Shown here piece after piece: positions 40,683 to 50,056 of a DNA stretch of 64,000 bases. Where the stretch lies: positions 147,465 through 211,464 of the forward strand of contig NZ_BQUN01000096.1 in the NCBI RefSeq assembly GCF_026008495.1, written 5' to 3'. The position numbers were made by a program, and so were the translations under genes. The DNA comes from Streptomyces sp. A012304 (lineage in GTDB: Bacteria > Actinomycetota > Actinomycetes > Streptomycetales > Streptomycetaceae). The number at the start of each line of letters is the position of its first letter. The first letter of the stretch is position 1. Below the pieces are notes generated by a model. It was not told the origin of the DNA. It worked only from the letters and a program-made list of their open reading frames with translations, and did not search any database.

Positions 40683-41285
40683 TCAGGGCATAAGAGTGGT
40701 GACGAGGGTCTCCTGGAGTCCGCCCAGCCACAGGTAGGCCATCACCATCGGCTTGCGCGGGTCCTCGTCGGGCAGCCGGTAGAGGAGGTCGGTGTCCTCC
40801 TCCTCGGTGATCTCCAGCCGGGAGCCGATCGCCAGGCGCAGGTCGTTGAGCGCGCCGAGCCACTGACGGGACTGCTCGGGCGACAGCTCCAGCAGGACCG
40901 TCTCCTCGCCCGCCGGGGTCAGCGCGTCCAGCGAGCGCACCACCGCGAGGGCGTTGTCGCGCTTGCCGGCCCGCAGGTCGTTCTCCGTGTAGCGGCGGAA
41001 CTCGGCGGAGTGCGCCCGCCGCTGCTCGGCCTCCCGGGGCCCGGGGGTGGCCTCCGGGTCGGTGTAGGCGTCGGGGAAGAGCCGCTTGAGGACCGGGTCG
41101 GCGGGCGGTTCGCTCGGCCCCTCGGCGAACAGCTCGGCGAGCGGGTCGTCGGGCGCCTCCTCGGCGGGGCCCGGGCCGATCAGCTCCAGGAGCTGGACGG
41201 CCAGCGACCGGATGATGGAGATCTCGACGGTGTCGAGCGCGACGGCCGCGCCGCCGCCGGGGAGCGGTTCGAAGTGTCCGGGCAT
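40683..41285 (-). CDS. DUF2017 family protein
   Basis: A 200-residue protein with the DUF2017 pattern: VEISIIRSLAVQLLELIG, FPDAYTDPE, then a helical domain with LSPEQSRQWLGALNDLRLA and a C-terminal YLWLGGLQETLV. Function unknown; it follows clpS in Actinobacteria (compare Rv1332), which suggests a link to proteolysis. The ATG at 41285 lies 11 nt beyond the clpS stop. Confidence 0.85.
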   Translation of the reverse strand: MPGHFEPLPGGGAAVALDTVEISIIRSLAVQLLELIGPGPAEEAPDDPLAELFAEGPSEPPADPVLKRLFPDAYTDPEATPGPREAEQRRAHSAEFRRYTENDLRAGKRDNALAVVRSLDALTPAGEETVLLELSPEQSRQWLGALNDLRLAIGSRLEITEEEDTDLLYRLPDEDPRKPMVMAYLWLGGLQETLVTTLMP

Positions 41286-41296
41286 CAGTGGGGTGA

Positions 41297-41605
41297 CTAC
41301 TTCCGATCCTGCTGGAGGGTGGCCCACAGGCCGTAGCCGTGCATCGCCTGCACGTCGCGTTCCATCTCCTCGCGGGTACCGCTGGAGACGACCGCGCGAC
41401 CCTTGTGGTGGACGTCGAGCATGAGCTTGGTGGCCTTGTCCTTGGAGTAGCCGAAGTACGTCTGGAAGACGTACGTCACGTAGCTCATCAGGTTGACCGG
41501 GTCGTTGTGGACGATCGTGACCCAGGGGACGTCCGGCTCGGGTACGGCGAAGACCTCCTCCGCCGACTCGGTGCGTTCGATCTCAAGGGGAGCGGGTGAC
41601 GTCAC
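41297..41605 (-). CDS. clpS: ATP-dependent Clp protease adaptor ClpS
   Basis: A 103-residue adaptor that brings N-end-rule substrates to the Clp protease. The core is VTIVHNDPVNLMSYVTYVF, then KLMLDVHHKGRAVV and the final ERDVQAMHGYGLWATLQQD. Start GTG 41605 gives the expected length; the longer frame to 41806 overlaps pncB and is rejected. Next to DUF2017 in the usual actinobacterial order. Confidence 0.93.
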   Translation of the reverse strand: MTSPAPLEIERTESAEEVFAVPEPDVPWVTIVHNDPVNLMSYVTYVFQTYFGYSKDKATKLMLDVHHKGRAVVSSGTREEMERDVQAMHGYGLWATLQQDRK

Positions 41606-41669
41606 ATGGCCATGCTGCCACGCGTCACGGAAATCGTCACACTGACGAAATGGGGGTACCATGCTTGCC

Positions 41670-43016
41670 ATGAACACAGCGGACCTTGGGCTGCCGGTGG
41701 ATGTTCCCTCGACGGCACTCTTCACGGACCAGTACGAGTTGACGATGCTGCAGGCCGCGTTGAAGGCGGGCACCGCCGGGCGGCGCAGCGTGTTCGAGGT
41801 CTTCACCCGGCGGCTGCCGGAGGGGCGGCGCTACGGAGTGGTGGCGGGCACCGGGCGAGTCCTGGACGCCGTGGAGAACTTCCGTTTCGACGCGGGTGTG
41901 CTGGGCTTCCTGCGCGAGCGGAAGATCGTCGACGAGCAGACTCTGGATTGGCTGGCCGCGTACCGCTTCTCGGGTGACATCTGGGGCTACCCGGAGGGCG
42001 AGGTGTACTTCCCGGGCTCGCCGATCATGCGGGTCGAGGGCACCTTCGCCGAGTGCGTGCTGCTGGAGACCGTGATCCTGTCCATCCTCAACCACGACTC
42101 GGCGATCGCGGCCGCCGCCTCCCGGATGGCCTCCGCCGCCGGGACGCGCCCGCTGATCGAGATGGGCGCCCGCCGCACCCACGAGCTGGCCGCCGTCGCC
42201 GCCTCCCGCGCCGCGTACGTCGGCGGCTTCACCACCACCTCCGACCTCGCGGCCGGCTTCCGCTACGGCATCCCCACCGTGGGCACGAGCGCCCACGCCT
42301 TCACCCTGCTGCACGACACCGAGCGCGATGCCTTCCAGGCGCAGGTGAACTCGCTGGGCGGCGGCACCACGCTGCTGGTGGACACCTACGACGTCGCCGA
42401 GGCCGTCCGTACGGCCGTGGAGGTGGCCGGGACCGAGCTGGGCGCGGTTCGCATCGACTCCGGCGACCTGCTGCTGGTCGCGCACCGGGTGCGCCAGCAG
42501 CTCGACGAGCTGGGCGCGACCGCCACCAGGATCATCGTGACCTCCGACCTCGACGAGTACGCCATCGCCTCGCTGGCCGCCGCGCCGGTGGACGCGTACG
42601 GCGTCGGCACCCAGCTGGTGACCGGCTCGGGGCATCCGACGGCCGCCATGGTCTACAAGCTGGTCGCCCGCGCCGAGTCCGACGACCCCAAGGCGCCGCT
42701 CACGCCGGTGGCGAAGAAGTCCTCCGGCGGCAAGACCTCGATCGGCGGCCGCAAGTGGGCCGCGCGACGCCTGGACGCCGACGGTGCGGCGGAGGCGGAG
42801 GTCGTCGGCACGGGCGCGGTCCCGGCCGAGCTGGCCGACCGGCAGCTGCTCGTCCAGCTGGTCGAAGGCGGTGAGATAGTCGCCCGCGAGCCGCTGGACG
42901 TCGTACGCGAGCGGCACATCGCCGCCCGAGCGAATCTCCCACTGTCCGCGACACAGCTCTCCCGCGGGGAACCCGTCATCCCGACGGAGTACCTCCAGGG
43001 ACGGTCGGGCAGCTAG
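41670..43016 (+). CDS. pncB: Nicotinate phosphoribosyltransferase
   Basis: A 448-residue NAD-salvage enzyme that turns nicotinic acid into its mononucleotide. Motifs: TDQYELTMLQAAL at the start, GTSAHAFTLLHDTE (phospho-His loop), VDTYDVAEAV and RIDSGDLL for PRPP binding, then AYGVGTQLVTG. ATG 41670 is preceded by TACCAT 7 nt away; ATG 41661 with GGGGG before it is also possible. Divergent to clpS. pncA follows by 115 bp. Confidence 0.93.
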   Translation: MNTADLGLPVDVPSTALFTDQYELTMLQAALKAGTAGRRSVFEVFTRRLPEGRRYGVVAGTGRVLDAVENFRFDAGVLGFLRERKIVDEQTLDWLAAYRFSGDIWGYPEGEVYFPGSPIMRVEGTFAECVLLETVILSILNHDSAIAAAASRMASAAGTRPLIEMGARRTHELAAVAASRAAYVGGFTTTSDLAAGFRYGIPTVGTSAHAFTLLHDTERDAFQAQVNSLGGGTTLLVDTYDVAEAVRTAVEVAGTELGAVRIDSGDLLLVAHRVRQQLDELGATATRIIVTSDLDEYAIASLAAAPVDAYGVGTQLVTGSGHPTAAMVYKLVARAESDDPKAPLTPVAKKSSGGKTSIGGRKWAARRLDADGAAEAEVVGTGAVPAELADRQLLVQLVEGGEIVAREPLDVVRERHIAARANLPLSATQLSRGEPVIPTEYLQGRSGS

Positions 43017-43131
43017 GCCCGGCGCCGGCGAGAAACCCGGTGTCGGCAAGAAGCCTGGCGCCGCCCCCTCCCGCCCCGCCGTCGAAGTCTCTAGGCTCGA
43101 TTACTTAACTCATAGTCGAAGGACACCCACC

Positions 43132-43722
43132 ATGCGCCGCGCCTTGATCGTCGTAGACGTGCAGAACGACTTCTGCGAGGGGGGCAGCCTCGCGGTGGCC
43201 GGGGGTGCCGACGTGGCCGCCGCGATCACCGAGCTGATCGCGCAGGCCCCCGCCGGGTACCGGCACGTCGTGGCCACCCGGGACCACCACATCGCGCCCG
43301 GCGGCCACTTCGCCGACAACCCCGACTTCGTCCACTCCTGGCCCGCGCACTGCGTCGCGGGCACCGAGGGCGTGGGCTTCCACCCGAACTTCGCGCCGGC
43401 GGTCGCCTCCGGCGCCATCGACGCCGTGTTCGACAAGGGCGCCTACGCGGCCGCGTACAGCGGCTTCGAGGGCGCCGACGAGAACGGCGTGCAGCTCGGC
43501 GACTGGCTGCGCGCCCGGGAGATCACCGAGGTGGACGTGGTCGGTATCGCCACCGACCACTGCGTCCGCGCCACCGCCCTGGACGCGGCCCGTGAGGGCT
43601 TCCGCACCCAGGTCCTGCTCGACCTGACTGCCGGGGTCTCCCGCGACACCACCGAGCGCGCCCTGGAGGAGCTGCGGGAGGCGGGCGTGGAACTGACCGG
43701 CAAGCCGGTCGTCAACCGCTGA
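43132..43722 (+). CDS. pncA: Nicotinamidase (isochorismatase family)
   Basis: A 196-residue amidase that deaminates nicotinamide to nicotinic acid, which PncB then uses. The catalytic triad is Asp in VVDVQNDFC, Lys in FDKGAY and Cys in ATDHCVRATA. AAGGAC precedes the ATG. Its end overlaps slightly with the convergent small gene. Confidence 0.92.
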   Translation: MRRALIVVDVQNDFCEGGSLAVAGGADVAAAITELIAQAPAGYRHVVATRDHHIAPGGHFADNPDFVHSWPAHCVAGTEGVGFHPNFAPAVASGAIDAVFDKGAYAAAYSGFEGADENGVQLGDWLRAREITEVDVVGIATDHCVRATALDAAREGFRTQVLLDLTAGVSRDTTERALEELREAGVELTGKPVVNR

Positions 43723-44077
43723 CGGTCCCGGCGGAGGGCTGGGGCCGGGGCGGGGCCGGCGGGCGGCGCAGGAGGGCCCGGATCGGGCGCCACAGCTCCG
43801 GGGCCGTGCTGACAGCGTTGTCCGGGGCGGTGCGCCATATCAGTCCGTCCGGGTGGTGCAGGACCGCCGTGATCTCGTCCGGGGTCGGTGGCGCCGCGTT
43901 GCCCCGCAGGTAGACGGCGCGCAGGCCCAGGTTGCGCAGCCTGGTCAGGGCGCGGGCGCGGTTCTGGGCGAGGACGAGGAAACGCAGTCCCGCCGCGCCG
44001 TCGGCGGCCGGGCTGGGCAGGTTCAACGCCACCACCACCGTGCCGTTGGGCAACTTGCAGAAACCTCCTGCGGCCAT
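43712..44077 (-). CDS. Hypothetical protein of 121 residues
   Basis: No known domain recognised. The middle (LRFLVLAQNRARALTRLRN, LRAVYLRGNAAPPTPDEI) suggests a small alpha/beta fold and the end is basic and Pro-rich. It overlaps the pncA end by 11 nt on the opposite strand. A GGGGGTG precedes the ATG. Confidence 0.65.
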   Translation of the reverse strand: MAAGGFCKLPNGTVVVALNLPSPAADGAAGLRFLVLAQNRARALTRLRNLGLRAVYLRGNAAPPTPDEITAVLHHPDGLIWRTAPDNAVSTAPELWRPIRALLRRPPAPPRPQPSAGTVSG

Positions 44078-44164
44078 GCGGTCACACCCCCGTGTGTATC
44101 GGTGTCGGCGCAGCCGTCCATGCGGCTGTCAATAAGGAAAGCACAGGAGGCACCTAAACACGAT

Positions 44165-44194
44165 CGACGGCAACCCGCCAGGGGGTTGCCGTCG
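44165..44194. terminator. Terminator after the M6 protease
   Basis: CGACGGCAACCC (44165-44176) pairs perfectly with GGGTTGCCGTCG (44183-44194), loop of 6; the stem can extend by two more pairs. Beyond the stop at 44223 on the minus strand. Confidence 0.85.
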
Positions 44195-44222
44195 ATGCGC
44201 GTCTGACCTGGGAAAACGTCGA

Positions 44223-46577
44223 CTACTTCAGCGACGGCCCGACCTTCACCGTGATCGTGGAGCCGCTCAGGGGCTCGTGGACGATCTTGATCGAGGTGTT
44301 GGTGTCAGTGATGCGGACACCCGCCAGCGGGGTCGACTCGTCGTAGTAGCTGGACAGGCTGTCGTCGAAGAACGGAACGCCCGGACGCGCCTTGATCTTG
44401 GTGGCGACGTCGTCCTTGTGCAGCGTGATCGCGTCCGTCGGGTACCAGCTGAAGGTCGAGTCGAAGGACTGGATGCGGTTGCGCATCAGCGTGCCGTCGG
44501 ACCACTTCAGCGGGGTCGGGTGGGAGTCGATCGGCAGGATCAGACCCTCACCGGGGTGCTGGCTGGTGTTGTCGTCCGCCTGGGAGGTGTCCCACTTCCA
44601 GATCAGCAGACCGTTCTGGTACGGGTAGTGCTCCACCCACTCCGGACGGGTCGTGGAGAAGCCGTAGTTGTACGGGCCGACCTTGAGGGTCTTGTCGTAC
44701 GACACGTACTGGCGGTTCTCGGCGATGTAGTACTGGGCGTACTCGTCCGTGATGGACGCGCCGATGCGGGAGAAGCCGTTCGCGGTCCAGGCCGCGTCGG
44801 CGGACTCGGCGTCGTCGGCGAACAGGGTCGCGCCGTCGGCCGTCACCGTGATCCGGTCGGCCGCGAAGCCCATCTGGGCCACGCCGCCGTCGGTGGCGTA
44901 GCGGAAACGCACGCTGATCTTCTGGCCCGCGTAGGCGTCCAGCGGGAACGTCAGCTGCTTGTAGGCGTCGACCGTGCCGGTGAGCGCGGGCTTGCCGCTG
45001 CCGTCGCGCGGGATGGCGCTGCCGTCGGCGAGCTTGCCGTCGATCGGCGTGTAGCTGGCGCCGCCGTCGGTGGAGACCTCGGTGTAGAGGTAGTCATAGT
45101 CGGTCTCGATGTCCCACCAGCCGTCGAGGGACAGCGACGCCGACGACTTGCCGGTCAGGTCGACCGTGCGGGTCAGGGTGTTGCGCAGGTCGTCACCGCT
45201 GCCGCTCCACCACTGCGTGGCGCCCTGGGCCGGGGCGACCACGTCGGTCGTCTTCCGCTTCTTGGGCAGTTCGACGACGAGGGCCTGCGGGTTCTTGGTG
45301 TTGTACGACGCCACGCCCAGGGTGTGGGTGGACTTCACGCCCGCCTTGGCGACGTCGTAGTCGAGCCAGCCGAGCTGGAGCTTGTCCCAGGCGTTCATGT
45401 CGCCGGGCAGGTCGCCGATGGACTCCTTGCCGGTGCCCAGCCAGGAGCCGGAGGACATCAGCGTCCAGAAGCCGGTGGAGTTCTCGCCGCCGCCGGAGGT
45501 GTCGTACTCGTCCGGCAGACCGAGGTCGTGGCCGTACTCGTGGGCGAAGACACCGAGGCCGCCGTTCTCCGGCTGGATGGTGTAGTCGCCGACCCAGATG
45601 CCGGAGTCGCCGATCTGCGCGCCGCCGAGCTTGTTGCCGTCGGGGCCGGTGGAGCCGGAGTCGGTACCGAAGGCGTACCAGCGGTGGGCCCAGATCGCGT
45701 CCGCGCCCTGGGCGCCGCCGCCGGCGGACTCGTCCTCACCGGCGTGCACGATCTGGAAGTGGTCGATGTAGCCGTCGGACTCGTTGAAGTCGCCGTCGCC
45801 GTCGAAGTCGTAGCGGTCCCACTGGTCGAACTCGGCGAGCTCCGCCTTGATCTCGGCGGCGGTCGCGCCGGCGGCCTCGCGCTCGGCGACCCAGGCGTTG
45901 ACGCCGTCCTGCACCGCGTACCAGGCGCCGGTGGCGGCGTCGTTGGATCCGTAACGGGCCTCGTTGTAGGGGACCTTGACCCAGTCGGTCACCTTGCCCT
46001 CGACCGAGTAGCGGCCCGAGGACTGCTTCTCGTAGTACTTCTTCAGCGACTCGACGCCCGGACCGGTGCCGAAGTAGAGGTCCTCGAAGTGCTTCTGGTC
46101 GTAGTCCGCCTGCCAGGCCGTGCTGTTGTTCCGGGTGCGGTCCGGCTGGGCTATCTGGTTGTGCAGCGGGCCGGGGGTGCCGCCGTAGCGGGGATCGATC
46201 TGGTCGCCGAACTCGACGAGGATCGTGAAGATCTTGTCGGTCTTCTCACGGCCGAGCTCGACGTACTTGCTGTCGCCCTTGCGGCTGTCCAGCTCGACGA
46301 CCTTCGAACCCTCACGGTTCGTCACCTTCGCCTCGCCGGATATGACCTGCTTGAGGGCCTCCTCGCGCTGGGCCTCCTGCCTCTTGCTGAGCGGCCCGTC
46401 GAAGTCGTGCTCGTGGTGGACCTCGGCCGGCTGCGGGTCGTGCCGGTCCACCGCCGGGGCCTTCACCGACGGGTCGTCAGCGGCCTGGGCCACGGCGAAC
46501 GTCGAGAACGTCGCCGAGACCGCCGCGAGGGCGACGACGGTGGCGGCCGTCCTGAACGTCCAGGATCTACTGGTCAC
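44223..46577 (-). CDS. Secreted M6-family metalloprotease (immune inhibitor A type)
   Basis: A 784-residue exported zinc protease. A signal peptide (about 1-35) is followed by a propeptide, the catalytic domain with HEYGHDLGLPDEYD (HExxH) and GFWTLMSSGSWLG (Met-turn), and a C-terminal beta-sandwich (WDIETDYDYLYTEVSTDGG, VRFRYATDGGVAQMGF). It would digest extracellular protein or peptides. GGGAGG lies before GTG 46577; the frame to 46673 is not used. A palindromic operator lies upstream. Confidence 0.92.
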   Translation of the reverse strand: MTSRSWTFRTAATVVALAAVSATFSTFAVAQAADDPSVKAPAVDRHDPQPAEVHHEHDFDGPLSKRQEAQREEALKQVISGEAKVTNREGSKVVELDSRKGDSKYVELGREKTDKIFTILVEFGDQIDPRYGGTPGPLHNQIAQPDRTRNNSTAWQADYDQKHFEDLYFGTGPGVESLKKYYEKQSSGRYSVEGKVTDWVKVPYNEARYGSNDAATGAWYAVQDGVNAWVAEREAAGATAAEIKAELAEFDQWDRYDFDGDGDFNESDGYIDHFQIVHAGEDESAGGGAQGADAIWAHRWYAFGTDSGSTGPDGNKLGGAQIGDSGIWVGDYTIQPENGGLGVFAHEYGHDLGLPDEYDTSGGGENSTGFWTLMSSGSWLGTGKESIGDLPGDMNAWDKLQLGWLDYDVAKAGVKSTHTLGVASYNTKNPQALVVELPKKRKTTDVVAPAQGATQWWSGSGDDLRNTLTRTVDLTGKSSASLSLDGWWDIETDYDYLYTEVSTDGGASYTPIDGKLADGSAIPRDGSGKPALTGTVDAYKQLTFPLDAYAGQKISVRFRYATDGGVAQMGFAADRITVTADGATLFADDAESADAAWTANGFSRIGASITDEYAQYYIAENRQYVSYDKTLKVGPYNYGFSTTRPEWVEHYPYQNGLLIWKWDTSQADDNTSQHPGEGLILPIDSHPTPLKWSDGTLMRNRIQSFDSTFSWYPTDAITLHKDDVATKIKARPGVPFFDDSLSSYYDESTPLAGVRITDTNTSIKIVHEPLSGSTITVKVGPSLK

Positions 46578-46656
46578 TTGATGCCTCCCACTCACGCGCC
46601 CGGCAACGCGGAAGGGGATCCATGTCAAGGGAAGTCCGCGAGCGGTTATACGCGTG

Positions 46657-46691
46657 TAGTCAAGTGACGTCATTTGACTACTGGTTAGTCA
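46657..46691 (-). promoter_or_regulatory. Palindromic operator and promoter of the M6 protease
   Basis: A 24-bp near-perfect palindrome (arms TAGTCAA/TTGACTA around TGACGTCA; one mismatched pair) spans 46657-46680, and a further arm TAGTCA (46686-46691) continues the pattern. On the minus strand ATGACG could serve as -35 inside it and TATAAC (46645-46650) as -10, so binding would block initiation. Confidence 0.55.
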
Positions 46692-46928
46692 GAAAAGACA
46701 GATCTTGACTTGAGCAGGACAACTGCATTATTGGGACCTGGCGTTCGCATTGCGGACACGTGACCGTAACGAGACGGGCGCGTGGACCCGTCCACGGAGT
46801 GGACCGCATGACTCCGTGCGCCCCCTGTGCACCGGCACCGTGGGTTAGGTCACGCTTACTGCTCGTTCCCCTCGGGCATGCAGCCGAATAGAGTCGAGAT
46901 CGCCCCCGTTCCCGAGGACACGATTGCC

Positions 46929-47198
46929 ATGCCTCGTCCGACTGTCGCACAGCTCACGTACGGTTCCTGCACCGTCATCGTCTCGACGCTCGCCATGCTG
47001 GTGCTGTCACAGACGAGTTCGGGCCCCCTGATCGCGGTCATCGCCGTCACCTCGGTCGCCCTCGGTGTACTCGTCGCCATGACGCTCCCGGTCCACAAGC
47101 GGACCCATGTCGTCGTGGCCCGCTCCGGCGTGGACGAGCCCGTGCCCGCCTCGGTCGCCGCGGCGCCCGAGCCGGTCCGGGAACCGTCGGCACCCTGA
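46929..47198 (+). CDS. Small membrane protein
   Basis: An 89-residue protein with two hydrophobic helices (about 12-31 and 35-53) and a short acidic/Pro-rich end. The ATG 46929 has GAGGA upstream; frame back to 46827 is unlikely. Divergent to the M6 protease. Unknown function. Confidence 0.65.
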   Translation: MPRPTVAQLTYGSCTVIVSTLAMLVLSQTSSGPLIAVIAVTSVALGVLVAMTLPVHKRTHVVVARSGVDEPVPASVAAAPEPVREPSAP

Positions 47199-47209
47199 AC
47201 CACATGACG

Positions 47210-47243
47210 CAGGGCCCGCGCCGGGAGACCGGCGCGGGCCCTG
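47210..47243. terminator. Strong bidirectional hairpin
   Basis: Fifteen-bp perfect stem: CAGGGCCCGCGCCGG (47210-47224) and CCGGCGCGGGCCCTG (47229-47243), loop gaga. Between the small membrane protein and the convergent RDD gene. Confidence 0.9.
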
Positions 47244-47271
47244 TCGTCGTGCTGTCGGGGCTGTCGGGGTG

Positions 47272-47964
47272 TCAGGTGGTGCTGACCACCACCGTCTTGG
47301 CGGCCTTGTCGTGCAGGCCCTGCTTGTAGGGCTTGTCGAAGTAGCTCCAGCCGCCGCAGATCGCCGTCCACAGGCAGGCGCAGCAGAACGCGAACGGCAC
47401 CCACAGCACCAGGGCGCGCACCAGTGAGGTCTGCATGGACGGGGTGGAGCCGTCGTCGAGGTTGGCCACGCGCATGCCCAGCCACTTCTTGCCGAGGGTC
47501 TGGCCGTTCCTCGCCGTCATGAAGGTGTCGTAGCCGATGAAGAGGAGCGCGGCGACGAGGGACTGCGCGAGGGACTTGCCGACCTCGATCCGGTCGCCGT
47601 CCGTCTCGTACTCGTTGACGCCGAAGCCCCACGTCAGCAGCCAGACCACGACGGCCACCAGGATCAGGTCGATGATCCGGGCGAGCGTGCGCTTGCCGCT
47701 GTCGGCGAGCGGCGGCATGCCGGCGAGCGGGTCGGCGGGGCCGCCACCGTAGGGACCACCACCGTAGGGGCCGCCCCCGTAGGGACCGCCGGGGCCGCCG
47801 CCTCCGTACGGTGGGGGCTGGCCGCCGTACGGGCCGCCCGCGCCGTACGGCGGGCCCTGCGCGCCCTGGCCCTGACCGTACGGGGGCTGCTGTGGTGGCT
47901 GCTTCCGGAACGGATCGTCCTCCGGCGGCTCGCCGCCGGAACCGGGGGGCGGTTCGGTCGTCAT
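47272..47964 (-). CDS. RDD-family membrane protein with Gly/Pro/Tyr-rich N-terminus
   Basis: A 230-residue protein. The first 90 residues are a Gly-Pro-Tyr repeat (PYGGG and similar), followed by an RDD domain of three to four membrane segments: RTLARIIDLILVAVVVW, the GYDTFMTARNGQTLGKKWLG loop and LVLWVPFAFCCACLWTAIC. RDD proteins are poorly understood; some move ions or support export. The next gene upstream on the same strand is another RDD protein. Confidence 0.82.
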   Translation of the reverse strand: MTTEPPPGSGGEPPEDDPFRKQPPQQPPYGQGQGAQGPPYGAGGPYGGQPPPYGGGGPGGPYGGGPYGGGPYGGGPADPLAGMPPLADSGKRTLARIIDLILVAVVVWLLTWGFGVNEYETDGDRIEVGKSLAQSLVAALLFIGYDTFMTARNGQTLGKKWLGMRVANLDDGSTPSMQTSLVRALVLWVPFAFCCACLWTAICGGWSYFDKPYKQGLHDKAAKTVVVSTT

Positions 47965-48064
47965 GGCCCGAGTCGACCGCGAACCCGCCGCCCGCGCATC
48001 CGGCGAGCGGCCGTCCGGGGTACGAAATCAGGTGGGCCGACCGCGGTAGGGCCGGGTAGTCGAA

Positions 48065-49672
48065 TCAGCCCGCCACGAACGTATGGGCCGCCTTGTCGTG
48101 CCAGCACTGACGCCACGGCCTGTCGAACAGGCACCACAGGACACCCAAGACTCCCACGCCGAGCAGGCCGGGCACGCTGTAGACGAGCCAGCGGCGCAGG
48201 GCCGCGCCGAAGGTCGGCGGCTGGTGCCCCTCGATGTCCCGCACCTCCAGGCCGAACAGCTTCTTGCCGAGCGTGCGGCCCCACTTGGCGGTCGGCAGCG
48301 CCTCGTACACGATCCCGAAGACCAGCAGCACGCCGAGGACGATGCCGAGGTACGCGGACGTCGTGCCGTCCAGCAGCCAGACGGTGACGGTCTCCCCGGT
48401 CAGCTTGGCCGCGTCGATCTTGTCGTTGACGTGCTCGACGGCCTGCGCGCCCAGGGGGACGGCGGCGGCCGAGGTGACGGCGGCGAGGACGAGCGTGTCG
48501 ACGAGCCGGGCCGCGAGCCGCTTGCCGAGCCCGGCGGGACGGGCCGCCGCCTGCCGCCGCGCTGCCGCCTGGAAGGGGTCCTCGACCGGCGGCTTCCAGG
48601 GGGCCACGGGCTGGTCGTCGCCGCCCGCGCCCGCCAGCCGGTGCACCTGCTGGGCCCAGGAGGGCTGACCGCCACCGTGACCGGCGCTCATGGGGGTTCC
48701 GGCCTGCGGTCCGGCGGGCTGCTGGGGCAGGCTCGGGGCCGGCGCGACGGGGAAACCGGCGGAGGCCTGGGCGACGGGGGTACTCCCGGGGGCCTGCGCG
48801 GCGGGGGTACTAGCGGCGGCCTGCGCGGCGGGGGCGGACTGCGGTCCGGAGGCGGGCACCGCCGACTGCGCGGCCGCCGCCCGCTCGACGGCGGCCTTGC
48901 CCGCGCCGAAGCCGGGCTTGGCCGGGGTCGTTCCCGAGGGCGCCGTCCCCGCGGCGGGGGTGTGCGGCGCGAAGCCGCCCGCGCCCGACGCGGAGGCGTG
49001 CTGCGGACCGAAAGCGGGCCCACCGGCCCCGGCCTGACCGGCCGTGCCCTGCGGGCCGAACGCCCCCGCCCCGCCGACACCGTCGGCCCCGCCCGGACCC
49101 CCCTGGTCCGCCCCGGTGTCCGTGCTCCCGGCGGACGCGGCGGACGCGCTGTCCGTGGGGCTCGTGCGCGGGCGGAACACCATCGTGCCGGGATCCGGCG
49201 CGGCCGATCCGCCGGCCGTCGGGCGGCGGAAGACGAAGGTGCCCGGGTCCTGCTCCGGCCCGGCGGGCGGGATCGTCGCCGTGCCCTCGGTGCTCGCCGA
49301 CTGCCCGGACGGCTGCGCCGCCGGCACCCTGGGGTCCGGGCCCTGCGGCGCGCCCCAGGAGACCTTGCGGTCCTGGTCGCCGCCGAAGCCGGACTGGTGG
49401 GCGCGGTCGGCACCCCACGAGGACCCCGGGTCGGGACGGTCGGAGTACGGCTCGTCCGGCGCCGGGTCCTCGTCGAAGAAGTGCGGGCCGGTCTCCTCCA
49501 CCGAGGGACGGGCGGGAGCCGCGAGCGGCTCACCGTCGGACGGCGCCGGTCGGCTGGTGCCCGGCACCCAGGAGGCACCGTTCCAGTACCGGACGTATCC
49601 AGGGATGGACGGGTCCGGGTAATACCCTTCGCGGGGCCTGTCGTCGCCGGGGGCCGGGGTTGGGGCGCTCAT
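48065..49672 (-). CDS. DUF2510 + RDD membrane protein with long low-complexity linker
   Basis: A 535-residue protein. Residues about 14-42 are a DUF2510 motif (YYPDPSIPGYVRYWNGASW). A linker of more than 300 residues, Ala/Gly/Pro-rich, follows. The C-terminal 150 residues are an RDD domain (GLGKRLAARLVDTLVLAAV, AKWGRTLGKKLFGLEV, WLVYSVPGLLGVGVLGVLW). Start ATG 49672 is best by DUF2510 position; ribosome site weak. Confidence 0.82.
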   Translation of the reverse strand: MSAPTPAPGDDRPREGYYPDPSIPGYVRYWNGASWVPGTSRPAPSDGEPLAAPARPSVEETGPHFFDEDPAPDEPYSDRPDPGSSWGADRAHQSGFGGDQDRKVSWGAPQGPDPRVPAAQPSGQSASTEGTATIPPAGPEQDPGTFVFRRPTAGGSAAPDPGTMVFRPRTSPTDSASAASAGSTDTGADQGGPGGADGVGGAGAFGPQGTAGQAGAGGPAFGPQHASASGAGGFAPHTPAAGTAPSGTTPAKPGFGAGKAAVERAAAAQSAVPASGPQSAPAAQAAASTPAAQAPGSTPVAQASAGFPVAPAPSLPQQPAGPQAGTPMSAGHGGGQPSWAQQVHRLAGAGGDDQPVAPWKPPVEDPFQAAARRQAAARPAGLGKRLAARLVDTLVLAAVTSAAAVPLGAQAVEHVNDKIDAAKLTGETVTVWLLDGTTSAYLGIVLGVLLVFGIVYEALPTAKWGRTLGKKLFGLEVRDIEGHQPPTFGAALRRWLVYSVPGLLGVGVLGVLWCLFDRPWRQCWHDKAAHTFVAG

Positions 49673-50056
49673 GTCCGTCGTCCCGTATCTGCTCGGGGGT
49701 GGGATGGGGGCCTCCACATCTATCAGACGAGCGCAACCCCCACCGCACGTCCCGCCGGACCCGCCCCTTTCCGGGCAACCCCGTGCATGTCCTTCACACG
49801 TTCGGACCGGCCCGGAAACGCGCGTTGGGATTCCGGGCCGTCACCGGAGGGATCCCCAGCCACGGTCCAAGGAGGCGTCCGACGGCATCGGGACCAGGGC
49901 CGGAGGCGCCCCCGGCCCGCTCCCGGAGGAATGCCAGGGCACTCCCGGGAAAAAAGTTCCGCGAACCCGCGTAATGATCCGGGCCCACGCCGCTCTCCCC
50001 TGCGTACGGGCTTTCCGTGCGGATCGGCCCCGACCAGGAGCAAGAGGAGAACGGAC
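49673..50056. other. Non-coding 384 bp between divergent RDD gene and ssgG
   Basis: No gene is supported. Both divergent promoters should be here. A GAGGAG site lies before ssgG and no striking palindromes were recognised. Confidence 0.5.
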
